NCBI RefSeq assembly: GCF_001418255.1
Contig: NZ_LIPV01000002.1
Location: 1 to 64,000 of the forward strand
Direction of reading: 5' to 3'
DNA from: Thiomonas bhubaneswarensis
GTDB taxonomy: Bacteria > Pseudomonadota > Gammaproteobacteria > Burkholderiales > Burkholderiaceae_C
DNA length: 64,000 bases
This document shows, piece after piece, positions 10,523-19,349 of the stretch. Position 1 is the first letter of the stretch. Every line of letters begins with the position of its first letter. A model generated the notes under the pieces. That model was not told the origin of the DNA, did no database searches, and was given only the letters and a program-made list of their open reading frames with translations. The position numbers and the translations under genes were made by a program.

Positions 10523-11653
10523 TCAGTGACGGAAACCGCCGCTGGCGGTGATGCTGGTGGTGTCGACGTAGTCGGAGCCGGAGTGGTCGTCGGGCGAGAA
10601 GCGCACGGTGAAACCGCCGAGGTTTTCGTTGCTCATGCCGTTGAGCGCATCCATCAGGCTGGCGCGGGTGAGCGTCTTGCCCGCCTTGCGCAGCGCCAGC
10701 ACCAGTACCTTGGCGTCGATATAGCCTTCCAGGCTGGTGAAGTCGTAGTCGTCCTTGTGACCGGCGGCGTTCATCGCGGCCTGATACTCGCGCACCAGCG
10801 GGGTGACGGTGGAGAAGGGGAAGGGCACGACCTGGGTGATGATGACGCCGTTGCCCGAGGGGCCGAGCGCCTTGGCCAGTGCTTCGGAGCCGACGAAGCT
10901 GACGTTGGCGAACTGGCCGCCGTAGCCCTGGGCGAGGGCCTGCTGGTTGAAGGCCGCCACTTCGGTGTAGGTACCCACCTCGACGATCAGGTCGGGCTTG
11001 GCCGGCAGGATGGAGGCCAGCGCCGCCGCCACGTCCACGGTGTTGCGCTTGACCGTACCTGTGGCCACGGGCTTGAGCCCATGTGCGGCCAGCGCCTTCT
11101 GCACCCCGGTGAGACCGGCCATGCCGTAGGCGTCGTCCTGATAGAACACGGCGATCTTTTTCAGGCCGAGGAACAGGAACTGATCGACGATCTTGCGGGT
11201 TTCGTCGTTGTAGCTGGCGCGGATGTTGAAGATGTAGGGATCGACCGGAGTGCGCAGGCCCATGGCGCCGGTGAAGGGGCCGATCAGCGGTATGCCGGCC
11301 TGGTCGATCAGGGGTTTGGCCGCCAGCGTGGTGGGGGTGCCGACATAGCCCAGCAGCGCGAACACGTCGCCGCCGTTGATGAAGGTCTTGGTGTTGGCCA
11401 CGGCGCGCGGGGGCTCATAGCCGTCATCGAGGCTGACCAGTTTGAGCTGGCGCCCCGCCACGCCGCCGTCGGCATTGACCTGCTTGAAGTAGGCCTCGAT
11501 GCCCATGCGCAGACGAATGCCCAGCTGGGCTGCAGGCCCGGTGAGCGGCGCGGACTGGCCGATGACGATTTGGGTATCGGTCACGCCCGGCGTGGCGGCG
11601 AACGCAGGGGCCGCCAGACTCAGGGACAGCAGCAGGGTGGCGAAAAATTTCAT
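10523..11653 (-). CDS. Branched-chain amino-acid-type ABC substrate-binding protein
   Basis: A 376-residue type I periplasmic binding protein with a clear signal peptide (MKFFATLLLSLSLAAPAFA, cleavage before ATPG). The opening VTDTQIVIGQSAPLTGPAAQ and KLVSLDDGYEP are typical of LivJ/LivK-like proteins, which bind amino acids, amides or aromatic acids. No permease or ATPase genes lie nearby, so the transporter is either encoded elsewhere or this is a stand-alone sensor-type protein. It lies downstream of glcDEF on the same strand after a 228-bp gap, which suggests its own promoter. The frame extends upstream, but the signal peptide fixes the start. Confidence 0.88.
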   Translation of the reverse strand: MKFFATLLLSLSLAAPAFAATPGVTDTQIVIGQSAPLTGPAAQLGIRLRMGIEAYFKQVNADGGVAGRQLKLVSLDDGYEPPRAVANTKTFINGGDVFALLGYVGTPTTLAAKPLIDQAGIPLIGPFTGAMGLRTPVDPYIFNIRASYNDETRKIVDQFLFLGLKKIAVFYQDDAYGMAGLTGVQKALAAHGLKPVATGTVKRNTVDVAAALASILPAKPDLIVEVGTYTEVAAFNQQALAQGYGGQFANVSFVGSEALAKALGPSGNGVIITQVVPFPFSTVTPLVREYQAAMNAAGHKDDYDFTSLEGYIDAKVLVLALRKAGKTLTRASLMDALNGMSNENLGGFTVRFSPDDHSGSDYVDTTSITASGGFRH

Positions 11654-11881
11654 CGTGGTCTCGAAAAGGCGGGCTGGGTCAAGCCTGCGGCGGCGCCGAT
11701 GGCGGTCGGTGCGGCAGTAGGGTCGGACATCGGGGACGGGTGACGGCAGGGCACAGGCCGTTCTGGTTGTCGCGGGCAGAGCCCCCCGACCCTGCACTCG
11801 TAAAAGCTGCCTTGCATTGTCCACAACAAGGCGGGCAGTGACAACAGCGCGCAGCGGAAATCCAACAGGGTGCGCAAACAA

Positions 11882-13114
11882 TCAGGGCTTGCCGTGCAGC
11901 GCTTCGTCGAGCAGTTCCACCCAGTGCTGCACGGGGATGGTGGTGCCGGTCTGAAGATGTTGGATGCAGCCGATATTGCTGCTGACGATGCGCTGCGGTG
12001 CGGTCTCGGCCAGGTGCTGTAGCTTGCGGTTGCGCAGTTCTTTCGACAACTCGGGCTGCAACACCGAATAGGTGCCGGCCGAGCCGCAGCAAAGGTGGCT
12101 TTCCAGCGGCAGTTTGACCTCGAAGCCCAGGGTCCGCAGCAATTCCTCGGCCTTGCCGCGTACCTGCTGCGCATGCTGCAGGGTGCAGGGCGGGTGGTAG
12201 GCGAGGTGATCGACCGGCTTGTTCTTCAGCAGGGTCTTGAGCGTGGCGGCGAACTGCGGCAGGTACTCGCTGATGTCCTGGCACAGCGCGCTGATGCGCT
12301 GCGCGCGATCGGCGTAGGCGGGGTCGTGCCGCAGATGGTGGGCGTACTCCTTGACCATGGCACCGCAGCCCGAGGCGTCCATGACGATGGCTTCGACCGT
12401 GCCGCTTTCCACCAGCGGCCACCAGGCATCGACATTGCGCTTCATGTCGGCCAGCGCGCCGTCGTGGTCGGAGAGGTGCTGGCGGATGGCGCCGCAGCAA
12501 CCGGCGCCGTCGGCCAGCAGCGGCTGCACGCCCACGGCGTCGAGCACGCGGGCGGTGGCCGCGCCGATGTTGGGCATCAGCGCGGGTTGCACGCAGCCAG
12601 CGAGCATCAGCACCTTGCGGGCGTGGCTGCGCTGAGGGCGCTGCCCGGCGCGCTGACGGGCGGGCACCTTGTCGCGCAGCGCGGCGGGCACCAGCGGGCG
12701 CAGTGCCTGGCCGATTTTGAGGGCCGGGGCGAACAGCCGCGACGTCATGCCTTCGCGCAGCGCCCAGCGGGAGAGTTTTTCTCCGGTGGGGCGTTCGACC
12801 CGGGCGTCCACCACGGCTCGGCCGATGTCGATCAGCTTGCCGTATTCCACGCCCGAGGGGCAGGTGGTCTCGCAGTTGCGGCAGGTCAGACAGCGATCGA
12901 GGTGGAGCTGGGTGGTGCGGGTGGGCGCCTCGCCTTCGAGCACCTGTTTGATCTGGTAGATGCGCCCGCGCGGGCCGTCGAGCTCGTCGCCCAGCAGTTG
13001 ATAGGTGGGGCAGGTGGCGGTGCAGAAGCCGCAATGCACGCAGTTGCGCAGAATGGCCTCGGCCTGCTGACCCTCGGGAGTACCGGCGAATTCGGGACTG
13101 AGATGGGTTTCCAT
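11882..13114 (-). CDS. glcF: Glycolate oxidase iron-sulfur subunit GlcF
   Basis: A 410-residue protein with two ferredoxin-type 4Fe-4S motifs (C25/C28/C31/C35 in CVHCGFCTATCP; C75/C78/C81/C85 in CLTCRNCETTCP), followed by two CCG domains (GAGCCGAIRQH; SHLCCGSAGTYS). GlcF passes electrons from the flavin subunits GlcD/GlcE to the quinone pool during oxidation of glycolate to glyoxylate. The start is METHLSPEF at 13114, six bases from the end of glcE. It is the third gene of a glcDEF operon. Confidence 0.95.
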   Translation of the reverse strand: METHLSPEFAGTPEGQQAEAILRNCVHCGFCTATCPTYQLLGDELDGPRGRIYQIKQVLEGEAPTRTTQLHLDRCLTCRNCETTCPSGVEYGKLIDIGRAVVDARVERPTGEKLSRWALREGMTSRLFAPALKIGQALRPLVPAALRDKVPARQRAGQRPQRSHARKVLMLAGCVQPALMPNIGAATARVLDAVGVQPLLADGAGCCGAIRQHLSDHDGALADMKRNVDAWWPLVESGTVEAIVMDASGCGAMVKEYAHHLRHDPAYADRAQRISALCQDISEYLPQFAATLKTLLKNKPVDHLAYHPPCTLQHAQQVRGKAEELLRTLGFEVKLPLESHLCCGSAGTYSVLQPELSKELRNRKLQHLAETAPQRIVSSNIGCIQHLQTGTTIPVQHWVELLDEALHGKP

Positions 13115-13119
13115 CGTTT

Positions 13120-14262
13120 TCAGAAAAGGGTGGGAAACACGCCGTGCGGATCGAAGGCGGTCTTGATGTTGCGCTGGATGCGCAGCAGCGTGGCTTGCGG
13201 CGTATCGAACACCGCGACGCTGGCATCGCCGCCGCGAAAGCGCGTGGCATGACCGCCGGCCTGGCGCGCGGCTTCGAGGATGATGGGGGCGGGCGCGGCG
13301 CTGATCAGCCAGCGCAGGCCGCCGAACCATTCCACCAGTTGCGTGCCCGAGAGGTCGAGCGCGGGCGCGGTGGGCGGCAGCGACAGCCGCCACAGCGCCG
13401 CCTGCGAATCGCCCGGCCAGGTGGGGGTGAACCAGGGCAGCGTCTGCTCGCGCAGCGCCGTCCAGAAGGGGGTGGCTTCGGTTTCGGCCATGCGTTCGCC
13501 GCCCAGCCTGGCGCAGGCGGCCTGCACCGCAGCCTGCGCTCCGCGCAGCCGTACCGTGAGCACGCCCTTGCCCGAGCCGCCGCTGCGGTCGGGCAGCCAG
13601 GCGCTGGCGTTGAGCGGCAGCGGCTGGGCGGCCCAGGCGTTGCAGCGGGCGATGGCTTCGTCCTGCGTCATGGCAAAGCGCAGGCTGGCCTCCGCCGGGG
13701 CGCGCGGCATCACCTTGAGCGACACGTCGAGAATGACGCCGAGCGAGCCCAGCGAACCGCACAGCAGCCGCGAGACGTCGAATCCAGCGACGTTCTTCAT
13801 CACCTCGCCGCCGAAGTGCAGCACTTCGCCGCGGCCGTTGAGCAGGCTGGCGCCCAGCACATAGTCGCGCACCCCACCTGCGCTGATGCGCGCCGGCCCG
13901 CTCATCGCGCTGGCCACCACGCCGCCCAGCGTGGCCCGGCCGCTGCGCGCGAAGTGCGGTGGCTCGAAGGGCAGGAACTGGTGATGTTCGGCCAGCGCCG
14001 CTTCGATCTCGGCCAGCGGCGTGCCGGCGCGGGCGGTGACGACCAGTTCGGTCGGCTCGAGGTGGGTGATGCCCGACAGTTGCGTGGCGTCGAGCGTGTG
14101 TTCGGCGGTGTCGGCCCCGCTGTGCTGCGCCGCGGCCCACCACGGCGCCTTGCTGCCGCCGCCATGAATGCGGATGCGTTCGCCGCGCGAGGCCGCTTCC
14201 CGCACCAGATCTTGCCAAAGAGGAATCAGTTCGTCTGCTTGCATGAGGTGAAGCCGCAGCAT
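13120..14262 (-). CDS. glcE: Glycolate oxidase FAD-binding subunit GlcE
   Basis: 380 residues as read from ATG 14262; a start six codons later (MQADELIPL, 14244) is equally plausible and closer to relatives. The FAD-binding PCMH domain is visible (RIRIHGGGSK, LGGVVASAMSGPARISAGGVRDYVLG, GEVMKNVAGFDVSRL, GSLGSLGVILDVSLKV). GlcE is the shorter flavin subunit that pairs with GlcD. The gene follows glcD after 30 bp and is followed by glcF after 5 bp, so the three are surely one transcript. Confidence 0.94.
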   Translation of the reverse strand: MLRLHLMQADELIPLWQDLVREAASRGERIRIHGGGSKAPWWAAAQHSGADTAEHTLDATQLSGITHLEPTELVVTARAGTPLAEIEAALAEHHQFLPFEPPHFARSGRATLGGVVASAMSGPARISAGGVRDYVLGASLLNGRGEVLHFGGEVMKNVAGFDVSRLLCGSLGSLGVILDVSLKVMPRAPAEASLRFAMTQDEAIARCNAWAAQPLPLNASAWLPDRSGGSGKGVLTVRLRGAQAAVQAACARLGGERMAETEATPFWTALREQTLPWFTPTWPGDSQAALWRLSLPPTAPALDLSGTQLVEWFGGLRWLISAAPAPIILEAARQAGGHATRFRGGDASVAVFDTPQATLLRIQRNIKTAFDPHGVFPTLF

Positions 14263-14292
14263 GCGCCGCGGCCAGGGTCTAGGGGCGGGCGG

Positions 14293-15786
14293 TCAGAACC
14301 GGGGCAGGTCGGGGAAGGGCAGCCGCCCGCCGCTTATATGCATCTTGCCGTATTCGGCGCAACGGGCGTGGGTGGGGATCTGCTTGCCGGGATTGAGCGT
14401 CTCGCCGGGGTCGAAGGCGCGGCGCAGGGCGAAGAACTGCTCGCGCTCCTCGGGGCTGAACTGCACGCACATGGCGTTGATTTTCTCGAAACCCACGCCG
14501 TGTTCGCCGGTGACGGTGCCACCCATGGCGACGCTGGTTTCCAGGATTTCGGCGCCGAATTCCTCGGCGCGATGCAGCTCGCCGGGCTGGTTGGCGTCAA
14601 ACAGGATGAGCGGGTGCAGGTTGCCGTCGCCCGCGTGGAATACGTTGACGCAGCGCAGCCCGTACTTGCCCTCCATGCCCTGAATGGCTTCGAGCATGTC
14701 GGCCACGCGCTTGCGCGGAATGGTGCCGTCCATGCAGTAATAGTCGGGCGAGATGCGGCCGGTGGCGGGAAAGGCGTTCTTGCGCCCGCTCCAGAAGCGC
14801 AGGCGCTCGGCCTCGCTCTCGCTGCACTTCAGCGCGGTGGCGCCGCAGCGCGACAGTACCTCGGTCATGCGGCCGATCTCTTCTTCCACTTCCTCGGGCG
14901 TGCCGTCGCTCTCGCACAGCAGAATGGCGCGGGCCTCCAGGTCGTAACCGGCGTGGACGAAAGATTCGGCCGCCACGGTCATCGGCTGATCCATCATTTC
15001 CAGCCCGGCCGGAATGATGCCCGCGGCGATGATGGCCGCCACCGCGTCGCCCGCCTTGCGCAGATCGTCGAAGCTGGCCATGATGCAGCGCGCAAGCTGC
15101 GGCTTGGGCAGCAGCTTCACCGTCACTTCGGTGACCACCATGAGCATGCCTTCGCTGCCGATCACCGCCGCCAGCAGATCGGGACCGGGGCAGTCGCAGG
15201 CTAGGCCACCGATGGTCAGCGGCTCGCCTTCCACCGTGTAGCCGCGCACCTGCAGCACGTTGTGCACCGTGAGGCCGTATTTGAGGCAGTGCACGCCGCC
15301 CGAGTTTTCGGCGATGTTGCCGCCGATGGTGCAGGCGATCTGGCTGCTTGGGTCGGGTGCGTAGAACAGTCCGTGCGGCGCTGCGGCCTCGGAGATGGCC
15401 AGATTGCGCACCCCGCATTCCACCGTGGCAGTGCGCGCCAGGGGGTCGACGCGCTTGATGCGGTTGAACCGCGCCAGCGCCAGCAGCACGCCGTCTTCAT
15501 TCGGCAGGGCGCCGCCGGAAAGTCCGGTACCGGCGCCGCGTGCCACCACCGGTACGTTCAGCTTGTGGCAGGCCTTGAGCACCGCCGCGACCTGCGCTTC
15601 GGTTTCTGGCAGCGCCACCACAAGAGGTTTGCGCCGGTAGGCCGAAAGGCCATCGCACTCGTAGGGCGTGACCTCTTCGGGCTGCCAGAGCAGGATGTGC
15701 TGCGGCACCACCGCACCCAGCGCGGCGACCACTTCGGCCTGCCGCGCCGCGCGCGCAGCCAGGTCGGGTTGGAGGGGGGCATTCAT
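14293..15786 (-). CDS. glcD: Glycolate oxidase subunit GlcD (FAD-linked)
   Basis: 497 residues. The FAD-binding PCMH domain contains VVARGAGTGLSGGAL and the IGGNIAENSGGVHCLKYG segment; the C-terminal FAD-oxidase domain includes VFHAGDGNLHP and GEHGVG. It oxidises glycolate (also D-lactate in some homologues) to glyoxylate. As the first gene of glcDEF it is divergent from ada-alkA across a roughly 400-bp gap that contains the first copy of a 174-bp repeat, so its promoter lies within or beside that repeat. Confidence 0.95.
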   Translation of the reverse strand: MNAPLQPDLAARAARQAEVVAALGAVVPQHILLWQPEEVTPYECDGLSAYRRKPLVVALPETEAQVAAVLKACHKLNVPVVARGAGTGLSGGALPNEDGVLLALARFNRIKRVDPLARTATVECGVRNLAISEAAAPHGLFYAPDPSSQIACTIGGNIAENSGGVHCLKYGLTVHNVLQVRGYTVEGEPLTIGGLACDCPGPDLLAAVIGSEGMLMVVTEVTVKLLPKPQLARCIMASFDDLRKAGDAVAAIIAAGIIPAGLEMMDQPMTVAAESFVHAGYDLEARAILLCESDGTPEEVEEEIGRMTEVLSRCGATALKCSESEAERLRFWSGRKNAFPATGRISPDYYCMDGTIPRKRVADMLEAIQGMEGKYGLRCVNVFHAGDGNLHPLILFDANQPGELHRAEEFGAEILETSVAMGGTVTGEHGVGFEKINAMCVQFSPEEREQFFALRRAFDPGETLNPGKQIPTHARCAEYGKMHISGGRLPFPDLPRF

Positions 15787-15802
15787 CGCGAGTCGTCTTT
15801 AA

Positions 15803-15976
15803 CCCAGATCGTCCATGAGGCGGCGCTTCGCGCCTGCACGGGCGCTGGCGGTCGGTTTGGGGCGTTTTTGCCCCCGTGCTTCGCGCCCATAGCTTGGGCT
15901 ATGGGCTTGTCGCCCGGAGCCAAATCCATCCCCAACCCGCCTCGCCATCATCCCGTGCCCTCATGAGCCATCTGGG
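15803..15976. repeat. 174-bp inverted-end repeat, copy 1
   Basis: Starts CCCAGATCGTCCATGAGG and ends CCTCATGAGCCATCTGGG; the two ends are imperfect inverted repeats, extended in this copy by AA on the left and TT on the right. A perfect CCCATAGC/GCTATGGG hairpin sits at 15886-15905. A copy of exactly the same length with about 11 substitutions (about 94% identical by eye) is at 39436-39609, and both copies are followed by TAATAAA within a few bases. There is no coding potential. It fills much of the gap between glcD and ada-alkA; nothing else was recognised in 15977-16182. Confidence 0.85.
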
Positions 15977-16182
15977 TTTAATAAATTTGTTGATTTTGGT
16001 TGCAGATTATCCCTTTTGCTGCGCTGCAGCGGGGCAGGACTAACCCGGCTTTTTGCGTTTTGTCGAAGGCAAAGCTGTGTTGCGCAAAAGAGTGAGGAGT
16101 GGGGCGCAGCGCAAGACCGTGTGGGGGAACTGATGTCCGTTTTCGGCCAGACGGCGGCGTGCCGCGCGGCTAGAGTGAGGGC

Positions 16183-17805
16183 ATGGAACTCGATCCCGAT
16201 GCCTGCTACAGCGCGCTGCTCACCCGCGACCGTCGCTTCGATGGCTGGTTTTTCGTCGGCGTGGCGTCCACCGGGGTGTATTGTCGGCCGGTGTGCGCCG
16301 TGCGCACGCCGCTCAAGCGCAACTGCAGCTTCTATCTCAGCGCGGCGGCGGCGGAGCAGGCGGGGTTTCGGCCCTGTCTGCGCTGCCGCCCCGAGCTGGC
16401 GCCGGGTCATGGTGTGCTCGACCTTTCGGGTCAGCTCGCCCGAGCGGCTGCCGCGCTGATCGACCAGGGGCTGTCCGACCGCGACGGGCTGGGCGTCGTC
16501 GCGGGCCGCGTCGGGGTGACGCCGCGGCACTTGCGGCGCATCTTCGAGACGGAGTTCGGCGTCTCGCCCGTGGCCTATGCGCAGACGCAGCGGCTGCTGC
16601 TGGCCAAGCGCCTGCTCACCGACACGGCGCTGCCGATGGCCGAGGTAGCCGGGGCGGCCGGTTTTGGCAGCGTGCGGCGCTTCAATCATCTTTTCCGCAG
16701 CCGATACGGGCTGACGCCGCTGCGGCTGCGGAAGGCGGGCAGCGCATCAACGGGCGACGACCTTCTGACGCTCTCTCTGGCCTACCGGCCGCCTTATGCC
16801 TGGGCGCCGCTGATCGATTTTCTCGCGCGCCGTGCGGTGGACGGTGTGGAACACATCACCGCAGATCGCTACTGCCGTGCCGTCGCCTTCGCTGGTGCGC
16901 CGGGCGCGAAGCCGGTCACGGGCTGGATCACGGTGAGCTGTGAGCGCCCCCAGGGTCGGCTCGCCGACCCGCTCCCCGAGGGGAATAAGGCCCGCGGCTC
17001 CAAGCTGCCCTGCGGCAGCTTGGACGGAGCCGAATCCGAGCGGCTTGCAAGCCGCGAGGTGGACAAGGAACTTGGGGCTGCCCGGCGTTTCCTTGAGCCT
17101 GAACGCCACAGCCTGCGCTTGACCCTGCCGCCCCGGTTGTCGCCGCACATCGGCCGCATTCTGGCGGGCGTGCGGCGGCTGTTCGACCTCGGGGCGCGTC
17201 CTGACCTGATCGACACCCATCTGCCCGAGTTCGCCGCTGAGGTGCCGGGGCTGCGCGTGCCGGGGGCCCTGAACGGTTTCGAGATCGCACTGCGCGCCGT
17301 GGTCGGTCAGCAGATCGGCCTGCCGCAGGCACGCGCCATCCTCGCGCGTCTGGCGCAGCAACACGGCACGCCCGTACCCGATGCGCCCCACGGTCTGTGC
17401 CGCACCCTGCCCGACGCGCCCACGCTCGCCGCCTGCACGCCCGAGGCGCTGCAGGCCTGCGGTCTGACCCGCGCCCGGGCCCACAGCCTGCACGCGCTCG
17501 CCCTTGCGGTGACCAGCGGACGCGTGACGCTGCAGCCGCTCGCGCCGGTCGAGCCCACGCTTGCGGCGCTGCGGGCGCTTCCCGGCATCGGCGACTGGAC
17601 GGCACAGATGATCGCGCTGCGCGGCCTGGGCTGGCCGAATGCCTTTCCGGCGGCGGACCTGGTGTTGCGCAAGCAACTCGGCCTGAGCCGTCCCGACGAT
17701 GTGCTGGCCCACGCGGCGCGCTGGGCGCCGTGGCGGGGCTATGCCGCGATGCACCTCTGGCGTCGCGCCGCGCAAGGAGAGCCCGAATGCATTCGCACCA
17801 TGTGA
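16183..17805 (+). CDS. Ada-type regulator fused to AlkA-type 3-methyladenine glycosylase
   Basis: A 540-residue fusion. The N-terminal Ada zinc domain (about 1-75) contains YCRPVC and CLRC, in which the first Cys accepts methyl from phosphotriesters. An AraC-type helix-turn-helix follows (about 95-185, GVTPRHLRRIFETEFGVSP). Then comes an AlkA N-domain, and from about 330 an HhH-GPD glycosylase with LPGIGDWTAQMIALRGLGWPNAF including the catalytic-type Asp. It senses alkylation, regulates the adaptive response and excises 3-methyladenine. Residues about 255-301 do not belong to the fold: they are encoded by a hairpin-rich repeat inserted in frame. The last 19 bases overlap ogt. Confidence 0.93.
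   Translation: MELDPDACYSALLTRDRRFDGWFFVGVASTGVYCRPVCAVRTPLKRNCSFYLSAAAAEQAGFRPCLRCRPELAPGHGVLDLSGQLARAAAALIDQGLSDRDGLGVVAGRVGVTPRHLRRIFETEFGVSPVAYAQTQRLLLAKRLLTDTALPMAEVAGAAGFGSVRRFNHLFRSRYGLTPLRLRKAGSASTGDDLLTLSLAYRPPYAWAPLIDFLARRAVDGVEHITADRYCRAVAFAGAPGAKPVTGWITVSCERPQGRLADPLPEGNKARGSKLPCGSLDGAESERLASREVDKELGAARRFLEPERHSLRLTLPPRLSPHIGRILAGVRRLFDLGARPDLIDTHLPEFAAEVPGLRVPGALNGFEIALRAVVGQQIGLPQARAILARLAQQHGTPVPDAPHGLCRTLPDAPTLAACTPEALQACGLTRARAHSLHALALAVTSGRVTLQPLAPVEPTLAALRALPGIGDWTAQMIALRGLGWPNAFPAADLVLRKQLGLSRPDDVLAHAARWAPWRGYAAMHLWRRAAQGEPECIRTM
16946..17086. repeat. Hairpin-rich repeat inserted in frame in ada-alkA
   Basis: About 141 bp (47 codons) with three consecutive perfect hairpins: GGGTCGG/CCGACCC (16953-16970), AAGCTGCC/GGCAGCTT (17002-17021) and GCGGCTT/AAGCCGC (17040-17055), plus a CCCCGAGGGG palindrome. 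It ends in CTTGGGGCTGCCCGGCG, resembling the relic at 2021-2089. It separates the GWITVS strand from the ERHSLRLTLP strand of the AlkA domain, which are normally close together in AlkA. Exact borders are estimated. Confidence 0.7.
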
Positions 17806-18305
17806 TCGACAGCCCTCTGGGCAAGCTGCGGTTGAGCCTCGCCTGCGACGCGCTGACCGCACTGTGTTTTCTTGAAGGCGCACCGCTGCCCGACGCGGCA
17901 CCGGCCGACTTCGCCACGCCCCTGCTGCGGCGGGCCCGCGCGCAGTTGCAGGCGTATTTCAGCGGCGCTGCCATGGCCTTCGATCTGCCCCTGCGGCCGC
18001 AAGGCACGCCGTTCCAGCAGACGGTGTGGCGGGCGCTGCAGACCGTGCCCGCCGGGCAGACGATCAGCTACGCGCAACTGGCGCAGCGGCTGGGCCTGCC
18101 CGCCAGCCATGCGCGTGCGGTGGGGGCGGCGGTGGGCCGCAATCCTCTGCTCATCGTCGTGCCCTGCCATCGCATCGTCGGCCATGACGGTGCGCTGACC
18201 GGCTACGCGGCCGGCCTGCCGCGCAAGCAGGCCTTGCTCGATCTCGAACGCGCCGCCACTGTGTCCGCGAAATCTGCCACGCTCCGCCGCTTACTGGCGG
18301 TCTGA
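17787..18305 (+). CDS. ogt: Methylated-DNA--[protein]-cysteine S-methyltransferase
   Basis: A 172-residue suicide repair protein that takes the methyl group from O6-methylguanine onto its active cysteine in VVPCHRIVG. Other family features are GTPFQQTVWRALQTVPAG (helix-turn-helix DNA-binding region) and ARAVGAAVGRNP with the arginine finger. The start ATG 17787 overlaps the ada-alkA end by 19 bp, so translation is coupled. The pairing gives a complete alkylation-repair unit. It has only the Ogt C-terminal-type catalytic domain plus a short N-domain, normal for the family. Confidence 0.95.
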   Translation: MHSHHVIDSPLGKLRLSLACDALTALCFLEGAPLPDAAPADFATPLLRRARAQLQAYFSGAAMAFDLPLRPQGTPFQQTVWRALQTVPAGQTISYAQLAQRLGLPASHARAVGAAVGRNPLLIVVPCHRIVGHDGALTGYAAGLPRKQALLDLERAATVSAKSATLRRLLAV

Positions 18306-18368
18306 GCTGGAGTCTTGCCCTGCCCGGCCAGTGCCGTCCACCCGTTCCTCCATCCTTCCCGTCACGCC

Positions 18369-19244
18369 ATGCCCTTCATCGAACTTTTTCTGCTCGCCGC
18401 CATCTGGGGCGCGTCGTTCCTGTTCCTGCGCATCGCCGCGCCCGAATTCGGGCCGGTGCCGCTCATCGCCCTGCGCGTGGGTATCGCCTCGCTGGTGCTG
18501 CTGCCAGTGCTGCGCACGGTGACCGCGCGGGCTCAGTTTCGCCGCAAGCTGTGGCCACTGCTGGTCGTGGGCGTGACCAACTCCGCGCTGCCCTTCACCC
18601 TGTTCGCGGTGGGCGCGCTGCACCTGGGCGCGGGCTTCGAGGCCATTCTGAATGCCACCACCCCGCTGTGGGCCGCCGTGCTGGGGGCGACGCTGTTCGG
18701 CGCGCCAATCAGTCGTGCGCAGATCGTGGGCCTGGGCGTCGGCCTGCTGGGCGTGATCGTTCTGGTCAGCGATCAGCCCGGGCTGTCGCAGGGCGCGGCG
18801 CACTGGGCGGTCGCCGCGGTGCTGCTGGCGCCGATGTCCTACGGCTATGCCGTGCACTACACGAGGCATCATCTGGCCGGGGTCGATCCGGCGCTCACCG
18901 CCTTCGGCAGCCAGCTCACGGCCGCGGCGCTGCTTGCCCTGCCCGCTGCGTTCACCTGGCCCGCACATGCGGTGCGGGGCGACATCTGGGCCGCCGTGGT
19001 GGCTCTCGGGGTGCTGTGCACCGGGCTGGCCTATGTGCTGTATTTCCGCCTGGTGGCGCAGGTGGGCGCGGCCTACGCCGCTTCGGTCACCTTTCTGATC
19101 CCGGCCTTCGGCATGCTGTGGGGCACGCTGTTCCTGCGCGAGCCCGTGACCGGCTCCATGCTGGCAGGCTGCGCAATCATTCTGGTGGGCACGGCGCTGG
19201 CGAGCGGGCAGTGGAAGCGGCTGGTGGGTTTGCTGCGAGCTTGA
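18369..19244 (+). CDS. EamA/DMT-family membrane permease
   Basis: 291 residues from ATG 18369 (MPFIELFLLAAIWGASFLFLR), with ten hydrophobic segments in two EamA repeats. An upstream in-frame start at 18315 would add a 18-residue hydrophilic leader that DMT proteins usually lack. Substrate unknown; relatives include amino-acid and metabolite exporters. It lies 63 bp after ogt on the same strand. Its place between the alkylation genes and the SOS polymerase gives no obvious functional link. Confidence 0.85.
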   Translation: MPFIELFLLAAIWGASFLFLRIAAPEFGPVPLIALRVGIASLVLLPVLRTVTARAQFRRKLWPLLVVGVTNSALPFTLFAVGALHLGAGFEAILNATTPLWAAVLGATLFGAPISRAQIVGLGVGLLGVIVLVSDQPGLSQGAAHWAVAAVLLAPMSYGYAVHYTRHHLAGVDPALTAFGSQLTAAALLALPAAFTWPAHAVRGDIWAAVVALGVLCTGLAYVLYFRLVAQVGAAYAASVTFLIPAFGMLWGTLFLREPVTGSMLAGCAIILVGTALASGQWKRLVGLLRA

Positions 19245-19299
19245 ACGTCCCTCTTTGCAGCGGGGCGAGCGGCGTTGCGTCGCCAAGGTGGTTGTGAAA

Positions 19300-19319
19300 T
19301 ACTGATCATAAAAACAGTA
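19300..19319 (+). promoter_or_regulatory. LexA (SOS) box upstream of the Y-family polymerase
   Basis: TACTGATCATAAAAACAGTA fits the beta/gammaproteobacterial LexA pattern TACTG-N10-CAGTA with both half-sites intact. It ends 30 bp before the polymerase ATG at 19350, a normal position for repression. The surrounding AT-rich stretch stands out from the GC-rich context. This supports SOS control of the polymerase gene. Confidence 0.8.
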
Positions 19320-19349
19320 TTCTAGCGTGCCGCATCGGCACGACCCGCC

